5,213 nucleotides of DNA from Desulfoplanes sp. (GTDB lineage: Bacteria > Desulfobacterota > Desulfovibrionia > Desulfovibrionales > Desulfomicrobiaceae): positions 1 through 5,213 of the forward strand of contig JAQVZR010000173.1 of NCBI GenBank assembly GCA_028708105.1, in the 5' to 3' direction. The notes below the pieces were generated by a model. That model ran no database searches and had not been told where the DNA came from. It saw only the letters and a list, made by a program, of their open reading frames with translations. The position numbers and the translations under genes are program-made. Shown here in pieces: positions 1 to 5,213 of this stretch. The number at the start of each line of letters is the position of its first letter. Positions within the stretch are counted from its first letter, which is position 1.

Positions 1-242
1 GTCTGATCGGTCTGAACAAACTTCCGGTGCAGCTGGCGCCGGATACCCAGATGCCTCAGATCGAGATCTACACCATCTGGAGCGGCGCCTCGCCCATGAT
101 CCTGGAACTTTTCAACGAATTATTCACCAAGACCTTCGGGCTAAACCTGGAACCTCAGACCCCCTTCTTCAGCGCCCTGAACCTCCTGGGAGAAGACAGG
201 CTTCAGGATCTGGAAACCCTTGAACCGACCATTTTTGTTTAA
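1..242 (+). CDS. rdgC: RdgC-like recombination-associated protein, C-terminal end (5' partial)
   Basis: The gene enters from the left edge; 79 codons are visible, read from position 3 to the TAA at 240-242. A GTG at 27 is only an internal valine codon, since the frame is open to the window edge. The visible part has 'TIWSGASPMILELFNELF' and then 'TFGLNLEPQTPFFSALNLLGE', ending in 'LETLEPTIFV'. From memory this matches the end of the short RdgC-type proteins of Desulfovibrio relatives, where a helix ending in LF..TF is followed by L.L.P.TP. E. coli RdgC has a comparable helix and 'LPVVPL' stretch. RdgC in E. coli is a ring-shaped DNA-binding protein that limits RecA filament action; that role is family knowledge and is not shown here. 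The next gene starts 56 bp downstream and is probably its partner. Certainty is limited because most of the protein lies outside the window. Confidence 0.6.
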   Translation, partial: LIGLNKLPVQLAPDTQMPQIEIYTIWSGASPMILELFNELFTKTFGLNLEPQTPFFSALNLLGEDRLQDLETLEPTIFV

Positions 243-298
243 GGCCTGTACAGTAAGCCCACACACTATTTGATCCGAACCGACCAGGGAGTATCATT

Positions 299-823
299 AT
301 GGATCTGGAACGCGCAACCACGCAAGCGACCCTCATTGGTCAGGATTTCCTGACCTGGTTATGGGCCACCAGCGAACAACACAGGGGTAGATTTACCACC
401 GCATCAGGCGAAGATTTCTCACTGTTCGTTGAACAGCGGGTTTCTGTGCAAGGCGGTGAAGGCGAAGGCAAGGAAACCGCGGTCTGTAGCGGTCCCATGG
501 CCGAGCTCAAAGAAGCCAGAATGGGCCTTCGTACCGGGAAAAAAGTCGGTCAGGCCAAACTGCGCATTGAACATGATGAAAACGCCTGGCAGGTGCAGAT
601 AAACGCAGACACCTTTGCCCTCTCTGGTCTGAAGACCCCCAAAGTGGATACCCATGTGGAAGAAGGGGATGACCCGGACGCCATTTTTCTGGAAAAAATA
701 TTTCTCATTGAAAAATGTATGCTTTACCTGGATACCGTTTTTTCCATATTCATCAAACTGCGCATGAGCTCTCAATGGAATAGTGAAATCGAACGTATCC
801 GCCAATGGATGAATGCCGCATAA
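299..823 (+). CDS. Small soluble protein with FLTWLW motif, probable RdgC-associated partner
   Basis: The protein has 174 residues. The ATG at 299 is preceded by AGGGAG at 286-291 with a 7-nt spacer, so the start is well supported. Near the N-terminus is 'LIGQDFLTWLWATSEQ' (about residues 12-27). A beta-rich middle follows ('GEDFSLFVEQRVSV', then 'QAKLRIEHDENAWQVQINAD', about 86-103). The end is helical ('FLEKIFLIEKCMLYLDTVF', about 130-148) and finishes near 'RIRQW'. No signal peptide or membrane segment is visible, so it should be cytoplasmic. I recall the 'LG.[ED]FL.WLW..SE' opening from a deltaproteobacterial family found next to, or fused behind, RdgC; the position 56 bp after the RdgC-like gene fits this. 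Its biochemical function is unknown to me. The gene is real, but the RdgC link is an inference. Confidence 0.8.
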   Translation: MDLERATTQATLIGQDFLTWLWATSEQHRGRFTTASGEDFSLFVEQRVSVQGGEGEGKETAVCSGPMAELKEARMGLRTGKKVGQAKLRIEHDENAWQVQINADTFALSGLKTPKVDTHVEEGDDPDAIFLEKIFLIEKCMLYLDTVFSIFIKLRMSSQWNSEIERIRQWMNAA

Positions 824-850
824 GGTTATTGCCAGCTTTCATACTCTACG

Positions 851-909
851 GTAACGGGTGTTCTTTGCTGCATGCGTCAGATATTTATTACAGCACACGT
901 TACAAGAAC
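851..909 (+). promoter_or_regulatory. Leader of the binding-protein gene with overlapping inverted repeats
   Basis: The 122-nt gap 824-945 holds no gene. It contains short inverted repeats. GTAACG (851-856) can pair with CGTTAC (898-903), enclosing a TGCTG (866-870)/CAGCA (891-895) pair. GTTCTT (860-865) can instead pair with AAGAAC (904-909), which conflicts with the outer GTAACG pairing. No T-run follows, so it does not look like a terminator. It may be a leader RNA fold or an operator ahead of the transport operon. I compared it with the purine riboswitch and did not see that consensus. No convincing -35/-10 pair was found; AT-rich TATTTATTA at 882-890 could hold a -10, but the spacing to TTGCTG (865-870) is too short. 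Confidence 0.25.
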
Positions 910-930
910 AGTAAACTTCATATCTACACG

Positions 931-938
931 AGGAGAGG
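931..938 (+). promoter_or_regulatory. Ribosome binding site setting the start of the BMP-family binding protein
   Basis: AGGAGAGG lies 7 nt before the ATG at 946. It decides the start, because the same frame is open back to an ATG at 805 inside the preceding gene. The strong site, together with the signal peptide that begins at 946, shows that the upstream extension is not translated as part of this protein. Confidence 0.85.
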
Positions 939-945
939 TGGTACC

Positions 946-2007
946 ATGCGGAAAATAGTATTATTTTTACTTGGCCTCGCACTGTTTTGTGCGGGTACAA
1001 ATACGGCAGTGGCCAAAGACCTGAAAGTCGGTCTGGTCTATATCGGTCATATCGGAGACGCGGGCTGGACCTATGCCCACGAGATGGGACGACTGGCCAT
1101 CGCAGAGATGCCCGGGGTAACCACTTCCTATGTCGAGGCCGTTGCTGAAGGAGCCGACTCGGAACGGGTCATCCAGAACATGGCCCGCAAGGGATATGGC
1201 CTGATATTCACCACCAGCTTTGGCTACATGGACCCCACGCTGAAAGTGGCCAAACGTTTCCCCAATGTCATTTTTATGCATTGCTCAGGATTCAAGACCG
1301 CCAAAAATGTGGGCAATTATTTCGGCCGTATGTACCAGGCCAGATACCTCTCCGGCATGGTGGCCGGGGCCATGACCACTTCCAATAAAATCGGGTACGT
1401 CGCCGCATTTCCTATTCCCGAGGTTATCCGCGGGATTAACGCCTTTACCCTGGGTGCTCTGGCCGTTAACCCCAAAGCCCAGGTCAATGTGGTCTGGACA
1501 AAAACATGGTACGATCCGGCCACGGAAAAAGAAGGTGGCAAAAGTCTGCTGGAAACCGGCTGTGATGTCATCACCCAGCATCAGGACACCCCCGGTGTCC
1601 AGGAAGCTGCGGAAGAAGCTGGAAAATATTCCATCGGATACAATTCCGATATGTCGAGATTTGCTCCCAAGGCACACCTGACCGCGCCGGTATGGAAATG
1701 GGGCCCCTTTTACCAGACCATAGTCAAGGCAGTACAGAACGGCACGTGGAAAACAGGGGCTTACTGGCCGGGGCTGGAATCCGGCATTGTTGACCTGGCT
1801 CCCTTTGGACCCATGGTGCCCAAAAATGTTCAGGATACGGTACTGGCCAAAAAGCAGGAAATAGCCCAAGGCGCTTTCAAGGTTTTTGCCGGTCCCATCA
1901 AAGATCAGTCCGGGACGGTCAAGATTCTTGCAGGCACCGTTGCCTCCGATGGAGAACTCCTCGGCATGGATTGGTTTGTCCAGGGCGTTCAAGGCTCGAC
2001 CAAATAA
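946..2007 (+). CDS. BMP/PnrA-family ABC transporter substrate-binding protein (purine or nucleoside)
   Basis: This 353-residue protein is the periplasmic binding component of an ABC importer. Residues 1-23 form a signal peptide: RK, then a hydrophobic core, ending AVA before KD. Signal peptidase I cleavage fits best, because the Cys at 15 lacks a lipobox (it follows Leu-Phe), so the mature protein should be soluble. The family opening 'VGLVYIGHIGDAGWTYAHE' (28-46) is followed by 'VAEGADSERVIQNMARKG', 'IFTTSFGYMDPTLKVAK', 'NVGNYFGRMYQARYLSGM', 'IPEVIRGINAFTLGA' and 'TKTWYDPATEKEGGKSL'. The C-terminal lobe has 'GYNSDMSRFAPKAHLTA' and 'GPIKDQSGTVK'. All of these are typical of the soluble proteobacterial BMP (Pfam Bmp, PF02608) subgroup. 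Members bind nucleosides or purine bases; from memory, some of this subgroup bind adenine. Two matching permeases follow and gpt ends the cluster, which supports a purine ligand. The exact ligand is not decided by the sequence. Confidence 0.93.
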   Translation: MRKIVLFLLGLALFCAGTNTAVAKDLKVGLVYIGHIGDAGWTYAHEMGRLAIAEMPGVTTSYVEAVAEGADSERVIQNMARKGYGLIFTTSFGYMDPTLKVAKRFPNVIFMHCSGFKTAKNVGNYFGRMYQARYLSGMVAGAMTTSNKIGYVAAFPIPEVIRGINAFTLGALAVNPKAQVNVVWTKTWYDPATEKEGGKSLLETGCDVITQHQDTPGVQEAAEEAGKYSIGYNSDMSRFAPKAHLTAPVWKWGPFYQTIVKAVQNGTWKTGAYWPGLESGIVDLAPFGPMVPKNVQDTVLAKKQEIAQGAFKVFAGPIKDQSGTVKILAGTVASDGELLGMDWFVQGVQGSTK

Positions 2008-2012
2008 CTCCC

Positions 2013-2017
2013 GAGGG
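2013..2017 (+). promoter_or_regulatory. Closely spaced Shine-Dalgarno for permease 1
   Basis: GAGGG lies between the binding-protein stop (2005-2007) and the ATG at 2020, only 2 nt before the start codon (3 nt counted from GAGG). This is tighter than usual. A GTG at 2035 in the same frame is an alternative, but it would then be 17 nt away. Translational coupling with the preceding gene, whose stop is 12 nt upstream, may help initiation. Confidence 0.45.
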
Positions 2018-2019
2018 AT

Positions 2020-3108
2020 ATGCTAGATATACGAGTGCACACAAGACAGGCCCCCCTCCCCTGGTGGGGGTCCTGTCTTATTCTTTTTTCGGCCGTCTTT
2101 TTTTCCCTGGCCATGAGTGCAGGTCTTCTCGCCCTGCAAGGCAAGCCTCCCCTGGAAGGGATGCTCCTCTTTCTGCAAAGCGGCTTTGGTTCATCATGGG
2201 CCATTGAAGACTGTCTGGCCAAAGCTGTACCCATTTTTTTGTGTTCCCTGGGCGTGGCCATCACCTTCCGTTTGCAGATCTGGAACATCGGTGCCGAGGG
2301 CCAGTATGCCCTAGGTGCTGTGGGTGCTACATGGGCGGCCCTGACCTTTCCGAATCTCCCAGGGTATTTACTGCTGCCGTGCATGCTCATGAGTGCTACT
2401 GTGCTCGGAGGCCTGTGGGGACTGATCCCGGCGCTTTTAAAAATAAAGCTCCAGGTCAACGAGATCATCGTCACCCTGATGCTCAATTACATCGGCATCC
2501 TCGTCCTTGAATACATGGTCTACGGTCCCTGGAAAGACCCCTCCAGTTTCGGCATGCCCATGACCCCTGAATTTTCAGCGGCTGGTATTGTTGGTTTTAT
2601 AGGGGAGACCAGATTAAACTGGGGTCTTTTTCTCTGCCTGGGCATCGGCATCCTGGTAACCATTTTTCTCAAATATACCCGCTATGGATTCGCACTCAAG
2701 GCCTGTGGTGAAAACCCCCGGGCGGCCAGGTATGCACGTCTCCCATATAACGGTCTAGTTGTTATGGTCCTGGTCTTTTCCGGAGCGCTGGCCGGATGGG
2801 CCGGATTTCTGGAAGCGTCGTCTTCTTTAAACCGCCTGGAACCAAGCATCATGGCCGGATACGGATACACGGCCATCGTCGTTGCCTGGCTGGCACGTCT
2901 GAACCCCCTGGCCATAGCGATTGCCTCCTTTCTCCTGGCAGGCCTGCGCGTAGGAGTGGAAGGCATCCAGCTCGATCTGCAGGTCCCGGCAGCCTTTGGC
3001 GGAGTCATGGAAGGTCTGATCCTGCTGACCATCCTGGCAGGCAGTTTTTTCCAGCATTATACTCTTTCCCTGAAACAATCACACACGTCGGAAAAAACAA
3101 ATCAATAA
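2020..3108 (+). CDS. BMP-type nucleoside/purine ABC transporter permease, first subunit
   Basis: This 362-residue inner-membrane permease is one of the two transmembrane subunits of the importer. It has a hydrophobic TM1 at about residues 17-38 and the family signature 'FRLQIWNIGAEGQYALGA' (83-100). Next come 'QVNEIIVTLMLNYIGILV' (145-162), the cytoplasmic loop 'GENPRAARYAR' (230-240) that should contact the ATPase, and 'GYGYTAIVVAWLARLNP' (280-296). These place it in the BPD_transp_2 family, in the YufP/NupP-like branch used with BMP binding proteins. The ATG at 2020 keeps TM1 complete; the next Met (residue 32) lies inside TM1 and would destroy it. The tail 'QSHTSEKTNQ' is hydrophilic. Oddities: the gene begins 12 nt after the binding-protein stop with no ATPase gene in between, and a terminator-like hairpin lies inside its first codons. 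Confidence 0.93.
   Translation: MLDIRVHTRQAPLPWWGSCLILFSAVFFSLAMSAGLLALQGKPPLEGMLLFLQSGFGSSWAIEDCLAKAVPIFLCSLGVAITFRLQIWNIGAEGQYALGAVGATWAALTFPNLPGYLLLPCMLMSATVLGGLWGLIPALLKIKLQVNEIIVTLMLNYIGILVLEYMVYGPWKDPSSFGMPMTPEFSAAGIVGFIGETRLNWGLFLCLGIGILVTIFLKYTRYGFALKACGENPRAARYARLPYNGLVVMVLVFSGALAGWAGFLEASSSLNRLEPSIMAGYGYTAIVVAWLARLNPLAIAIASFLLAGLRVGVEGIQLDLQVPAAFGGVMEGLILLTILAGSFFQHYTLSLKQSHTSEKTNQ
2043..2089 (+). terminator. Terminator-like hairpin inside the start of permease 1 (possible attenuator)
   Basis: AAGACAGG (2043-2050) pairs perfectly with CCTGTCTT (2072-2079). The stem continues as CCCCC (from 2051) with GGGGG (2066-2070), with a single bulged T at 2071. This gives about 13 base pairs, mostly GC in the inner part, closed by a loop of about 10 nt. 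It is followed at once by ATTCTTTTTT (2080-2089), and a second T7 run lies at 2098-2104. This is the form of an intrinsic terminator, placed 36 nt after the binding-protein stop. It lies within codons 8-24 of permease 1. The likely role is partial termination, giving more binding-protein mRNA than permease mRNA. The structure is seen directly; the function is inferred. Confidence 0.6.
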
Positions 3109-3157
3109 AACAAGAACAACCACACCGAAGTCCCTTGCATTTTAGGTTTCGCCCTGT

Positions 3158-3178
3158 ATCCTAAATCCTAAATCCCTG
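3158..3178 (+). repeat. 7-bp tandem repeat between the two permease genes
   Basis: Units of seven bases start at 3158, 3165 and 3172: ATCCTAA, ATCCTAA and a decayed ATCCCTG. An inverted copy of the core, TTTAGG, lies at 3141-3146 and could pair with CCTAAA at 3160-3165. The surrounding gap 3109-3185 (77 nt) holds no gene and no visible ribosome binding site. A related array with the same 7-bp period lies at 4229-4256. Confidence 0.6.
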
Positions 3179-3185
3179 AAACCCC

Positions 3186-4106
3186 ATGACCCCTGAAATA
3201 ATCATCCCCCTGCTGGCGGCGACCATCCAATCCGGTACCCCTATTCTGTATGCCACCCTTGGTGAAATCATCACGGAAAAATCCGGAGTGCTCAATCTGG
3301 GCGTGGAAGGCATGATGCTTTGCGGCGCTTTTGGTGGATTTCTGGTGGCCATGTACACGGGCAACCCTTTGCTGGGATTTCTGGGCGGCGGCCTTTTCGG
3401 GGCCATGATGGGTGCCATCCACGGCCTGGTCTGCCTGACATTTCAAGGGAACCAGGTTGTTTCAGGTCTGGCACTGACCATCCTTGGAACCGGGCTAGCC
3501 AATTACTGGGGCACTCCCTTTGTGGGACAGACGGCTCCCGGATTCGCCCCCTTTTCTTTTCCCCTGCTGGGTTCTCTACCCGGCATCGGCCCCATTGCGT
3601 TTAAGCATGACGCCCTGATCTATATTTCGTATATCCTTCCCCTTGCCGTCTGGTTTGTGCTCCGCCATACCCGTTTCGGCCTGGCGCTGCGTTCTGTTGG
3701 AGAATATCCCGAAGCGGCCTCGGCTGCAGGCATACATATCAAGAGATACCGCTGGACGGGCATCCTCACCGGCGGATTTCTCATCGGCCTCGGAGGGGCG
3801 TATCTTTCACTGGCGTACACCCATCTATGGACCAACGGGATCACCGCGGGACGCGGCTGGATTGCCGTAGCCCTGGTCATTTTCGCCTTCTGGAAACCGG
3901 GACGGGCCGTTTTTGGAGCCTATCTCTTCGGAGGCGTCATGGCCTTCCAGTTCCGTCTCCAGGCCATGGGAACCCATATTCCGTCATCTCTGCTGATGAT
4001 GCTCCCCTACGCACTGACCATACTGGTCCTGGTTCTGTCATCCCTGCGGGGCAGACATACCCAGGCACCCGGTGCCCTGGGCGTAAACATCGAACCTGCG
4101 GACTGA
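3186..4106 (+). CDS. BMP-type nucleoside/purine ABC transporter permease, second subunit
   Basis: This 306-residue inner-membrane protein is the partner of the permease upstream; the two should form the transmembrane heterodimer. The N-terminal signature 'GEIITEKSGVLNLGVEGMM' (26-44) is characteristic of the second BMP-transporter permease. It is followed by 'TRFGLALRSVGEYPEAASAA' (162-181), the loop facing the ATPase, by 'TAGRGWIAVALVIFAFWKP' (220-238), and by a last membrane helix near 'MLPYALTILVLVL' (272-284). The length is normal for the family (about 300). The ATG at 3186 is the first possible start, since an in-frame TGA lies at 3177-3179, and it matches the usual N-terminus. The start is preceded by CTGAAACCCC with no Shine-Dalgarno, which is unusual for an operon gene. 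Substrate specificity cannot be read directly; gpt downstream suggests a purine. Confidence 0.93.
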   Translation: MTPEIIIPLLAATIQSGTPILYATLGEIITEKSGVLNLGVEGMMLCGAFGGFLVAMYTGNPLLGFLGGGLFGAMMGAIHGLVCLTFQGNQVVSGLALTILGTGLANYWGTPFVGQTAPGFAPFSFPLLGSLPGIGPIAFKHDALIYISYILPLAVWFVLRHTRFGLALRSVGEYPEAASAAGIHIKRYRWTGILTGGFLIGLGGAYLSLAYTHLWTNGITAGRGWIAVALVIFAFWKPGRAVFGAYLFGGVMAFQFRLQAMGTHIPSSLLMMLPYALTILVLVLSSLRGRHTQAPGALGVNIEPAD

Positions 4107-4193
4107 CGTCCTGTACAGAACAATTCTCGTCATGGGTACACAATGTCCGCCCTTGTATATTCAAAATCCATAGGGTGGCAGGGACGTCCGAAA

Positions 4194-4218
4194 AGGGCAC
4201 CCACGGGGGGGCGCCCCT
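4194..4218 (+). repeat. GC-rich hairpin of dispersed-repeat type upstream of gpt
   Basis: The 187-nt gap 4107-4293 holds no gene. Inside it, AGGGC-A-CCC (4194-4202) can pair with GGG-C-GCCCCT (4209-4218), with one mismatch and one bulged C. The right arm is also part of a perfect 10-bp palindrome, GGGGCGCCCC (4208-4217). The GGGC...GCCCCTACG form resembles the REP-like hairpins scattered between genes in many environmental bacteria, including Desulfobacterota. That resemblance is from memory; copy number in this genome cannot be seen here. No T-run follows directly, so I do not call it a terminator. Confidence 0.5.
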
Positions 4219-4228
4219 ACGAAATTTT

Positions 4229-4256
4229 ATCCTATATCGTATATCTTTTATCTATT
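4229..4256 (+). repeat. Degenerate 7-bp repeat array upstream of gpt
   Basis: Four seven-base units begin with ATC at 4229, 4236, 4243 and 4250: ATCCTAT, ATCGTAT, ATCTTTT and ATCTATT. The first unit differs by one base from the ATCCTAA units between the permease genes. The array begins 10 nt after the GC-rich hairpin and is strongly AT-rich, so it could also carry promoter elements for gpt, but no good -35/-10 pair stands out. Confidence 0.45.
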
Positions 4257-4293
4257 TCACCCATCATCCTCTTTCGACCAAGGAAGACACGTC

Positions 4294-4797
4294 ATGTCCA
4301 ATACAGATTCCCGGTACCACAAAATGTACCCTGTATCCTGGGACCAACTTCACCGCGACGCCAAAGCCCTGACCTGGAAACTCATGGAGCAGGGGCCATG
4401 GGAAGGTATCGTGGCCATCACCCGGGGCGGGCTCGTTCCTGCGGCCATCATTGCCAGAGAACTGGAAATCAGACTTGTGGATACCCTGTGTATCGTCAGC
4501 TACTCCTGGCAGAATCAGGGCGAGGCCTCTGTGCTCAAGGGTGTTGAAGGCGATGGCCAGGGATGGCTGATCATAGACGATCTCGTAGACACGGGAAAAA
4601 CGGCTAAAATCGTACGCGACATGCTCCCCAAGGCCCATTTTGCCACCGTGTACGCCAAACCCGAAGGCAAACCGTTGGTGGACACCTTTGTCACAGAAGT
4701 CAGTCAGGATACCTGGGTCTTGTTCCCCTGGGACTCTGAACTCCAGCTGGTCAAACCCATCGTCGACTTAAGCAAACCAATCCCGAAAAAAGACTGA
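4294..4797 (+). CDS. gpt: Xanthine-guanine phosphoribosyltransferase
   Basis: This 167-residue cytoplasmic enzyme transfers the ribose-5-phosphate of PRPP to guanine or xanthine (weakly hypoxanthine), giving GMP or XMP. It aligns almost end to end with E. coli Gpt, with a 7-residue offset. Visible landmarks are '[16 protein letters not shown]' (42-57) and the flexible-loop region '[20 protein letters not shown]' (69-88). The PRPP-binding motif '[12 protein letters not shown]' (93-104) contains the acidic pair Asp95-Asp96 and Asp99, the likely catalytic residue. '[11 protein letters not shown]' (120-130) has Lys122, which contacts the purine O6 in the family, and '[10 protein letters not shown]' (138-147) has Trp141, which stacks on the base. 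The ATG at 4294 has AGGAAG at 4281-4286 with a 7-nt spacer. It lies behind the two permeases and probably traps the imported purine. Confidence 0.95.
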   Translation: MSNTDSRYHKMYPVSWDQLHRDAKALTWKLMEQGPWEGIVAITRGGLVPAAIIARELEIRLVDTLCIVSYSWQNQGEASVLKGVEGDGQGWLIIDDLVDTGKTAKIVRDMLPKAHFATVYAKPEGKPLVDTFVTEVSQDTWVLFPWDSELQLVKPIVDLSKPIPKKD

Positions 4798-4842
4798 CTG
4801 CTGCCCCGCCCATACGTTTGCCTGAGAACTCTTTAACCTCGG

Positions 4843-4875
4843 GCAGTGCGCATGGCCATAATTGCTGCGCACTGC
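4843..4875 (+). repeat. Perfect 10-bp inverted repeat downstream of gpt
   Basis: GCAGTGCGCA (4843-4852) and TGCGCACTGC (4866-4875) form a perfect stem with a 13-nt loop, 46 bp after the gpt stop. A third TGCGCA follows at 4873-4878, giving three copies of this palindromic hexamer. There is no immediate T-run; the nearest T-rich stretch is CTTCCTTTTATT at 4893-4904. It could be a transcript-end hairpin or a protein-binding operator for the next gene. The rest of the 131-nt gap 4798-4928 shows no gene and no clear promoter. Confidence 0.6.
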
Positions 4876-4928
4876 GCACGTTCCACTGTCAACTTCCTTT
4901 TATTCCTCTACCCCCCTGTATACCCACC

Positions 4929-5213
4929 ATGACTGATCTCCCCCAATGGATTACATGCCGTTTTGACGTGGATATTGCAGGACAAACCTGGACACTGGAA
5001 CGCGTAGCCGATCTGGAAACCCTTTGGGATGCCATGGACGATGACGAAGGCGACGAACATATCCCCTACTGGGTGGAATTGTGGCCAGCCAGCTTAACCC
5101 TTGCCACCTGGATCATCGAGCATAAAAAAAAGCTCCAGGGCAAAACCTGCCTGGATCTCGGATGTGGCATGGGCCTGACAGCCATTATTGCGGCATCCAT
5201 CGGTGCCCGGGTC
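4929..5213 (+). CDS. Class I SAM-dependent methyltransferase, N-terminal part (3' partial)
   Basis: Ninety-five codons are visible and the frame is open at the right edge. A 'IPYWVELWPASLTLATWI' segment (45-62) is followed by SAM-binding motif I 'CLDLGCGMGLTAIIAA' (74-89) and 'GARV' (92-95), which leads into motif II. The 'PYW.ELWPAS..LA' stretch ahead of motif I is typical of the predicted methyltransferases related to Nnt1/METTL-type protein lysine methyltransferases (COG3897-like). The substrate is unknown and the catalytic half is outside the window. The ATG at 4929 is the first ATG/GTG/TTG in this frame after gpt. The sequence before it (CCTGTATACCCACC) has no Shine-Dalgarno. Its relation to purine transport is unclear; it may be a separate unit beyond the inverted repeat. 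Confidence 0.85.
   Translation, partial: MTDLPQWITCRFDVDIAGQTWTLERVADLETLWDAMDDDEGDEHIPYWVELWPASLTLATWIIEHKKKLQGKTCLDLGCGMGLTAIIAASIGARV

Noticed and set aside
805..945. Upstream extension of the binding-protein gene, in frame to an ATG at 805
   Set aside because: It overlaps the end of the preceding gene, has no ribosome binding site, and would place 47 residues before a clear signal peptide. The ATG at 946 has a strong AGGAGAGG.
824..945. Purine riboswitch ahead of the binding-protein gene
   Set aside because: The position and pathway would fit, but the conserved three-way-junction core sequences of the known purine riboswitch are not present.
1285..1992. Long minus-strand open frame of 235 codons
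   Set aside because: It is the mirror of the binding-protein gene, whose frame has clear family motifs; the minus-strand product shows no domain or ribosome binding site.
2035..2037. GTG as alternative start of permease 1
   Set aside because: It would sit 17 nt from the only Shine-Dalgarno-like sequence; the ATG at 2020 is closer and better coupled to the upstream stop. It cannot be excluded completely.
246..4118. CTGTACAG palindrome at 246-253 and again at 4111-4118, each just after a stop codon
   Set aside because: An 8-mer shared twice in 5 kb is expected by chance, and neither copy has the arm length or spacing of a LexA box.
4143..4547. Plus-strand open frame of 134 codons overlapping gpt
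   Set aside because: It runs through the repeat-rich gap and then out of frame through gpt; the product is low-complexity and has no family resemblance.

Overview
All genes lie on the + strand, and the whole window reads as bacterial, most likely from the Desulfovibrio side of the Desulfobacterota (former Deltaproteobacteria). That placement rests on the RdgC-type sequence at the left edge, the form of the periplasmic BMP-family binding protein, and the mixed GC content with short-repeat-bearing gaps. It is an inference from remembered family features, not from a search.

Layout. Positions 1-242 are the C-terminal end of an RdgC-like protein. Positions 299-823 encode a small soluble protein with an 'FLTWLW' start that probably belongs with RdgC. 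A 122-nt leader follows, then a transport and salvage locus: a secreted BMP/PnrA-family purine or nucleoside binding protein (946-2007), two BMP-type ABC permeases (2020-3108 and 3186-4106), and a clear xanthine-guanine phosphoribosyltransferase, gpt (4294-4797). The right edge holds the first 95 codons of a class I SAM-dependent methyltransferase (4929 onward).

How it works together. The binding protein would capture a purine base or nucleoside in the periplasm. The permease heterodimer would move it across the inner membrane, and Gpt would trap guanine or xanthine (weakly hypoxanthine) as nucleotides using PRPP. This looks like an import-and-salvage cassette. The ATP-binding subunit that normally sits beside the permeases is absent from the window.

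What stands out is not a new protein system but the DNA between and across gene borders. A strong terminator-like hairpin with a T-rich tail (2043-2089) lies inside the first codons of permease 1. Related 7-bp tandem repeats (ATCCTAA/ATCCTAT type) occupy both gaps flanking permease 2, and a GC-rich hairpin of dispersed-repeat type sits before gpt. A perfect 10-bp inverted repeat lies after gpt. I found no tRNA, rRNA, CRISPR array, insertion sequence or transposase.
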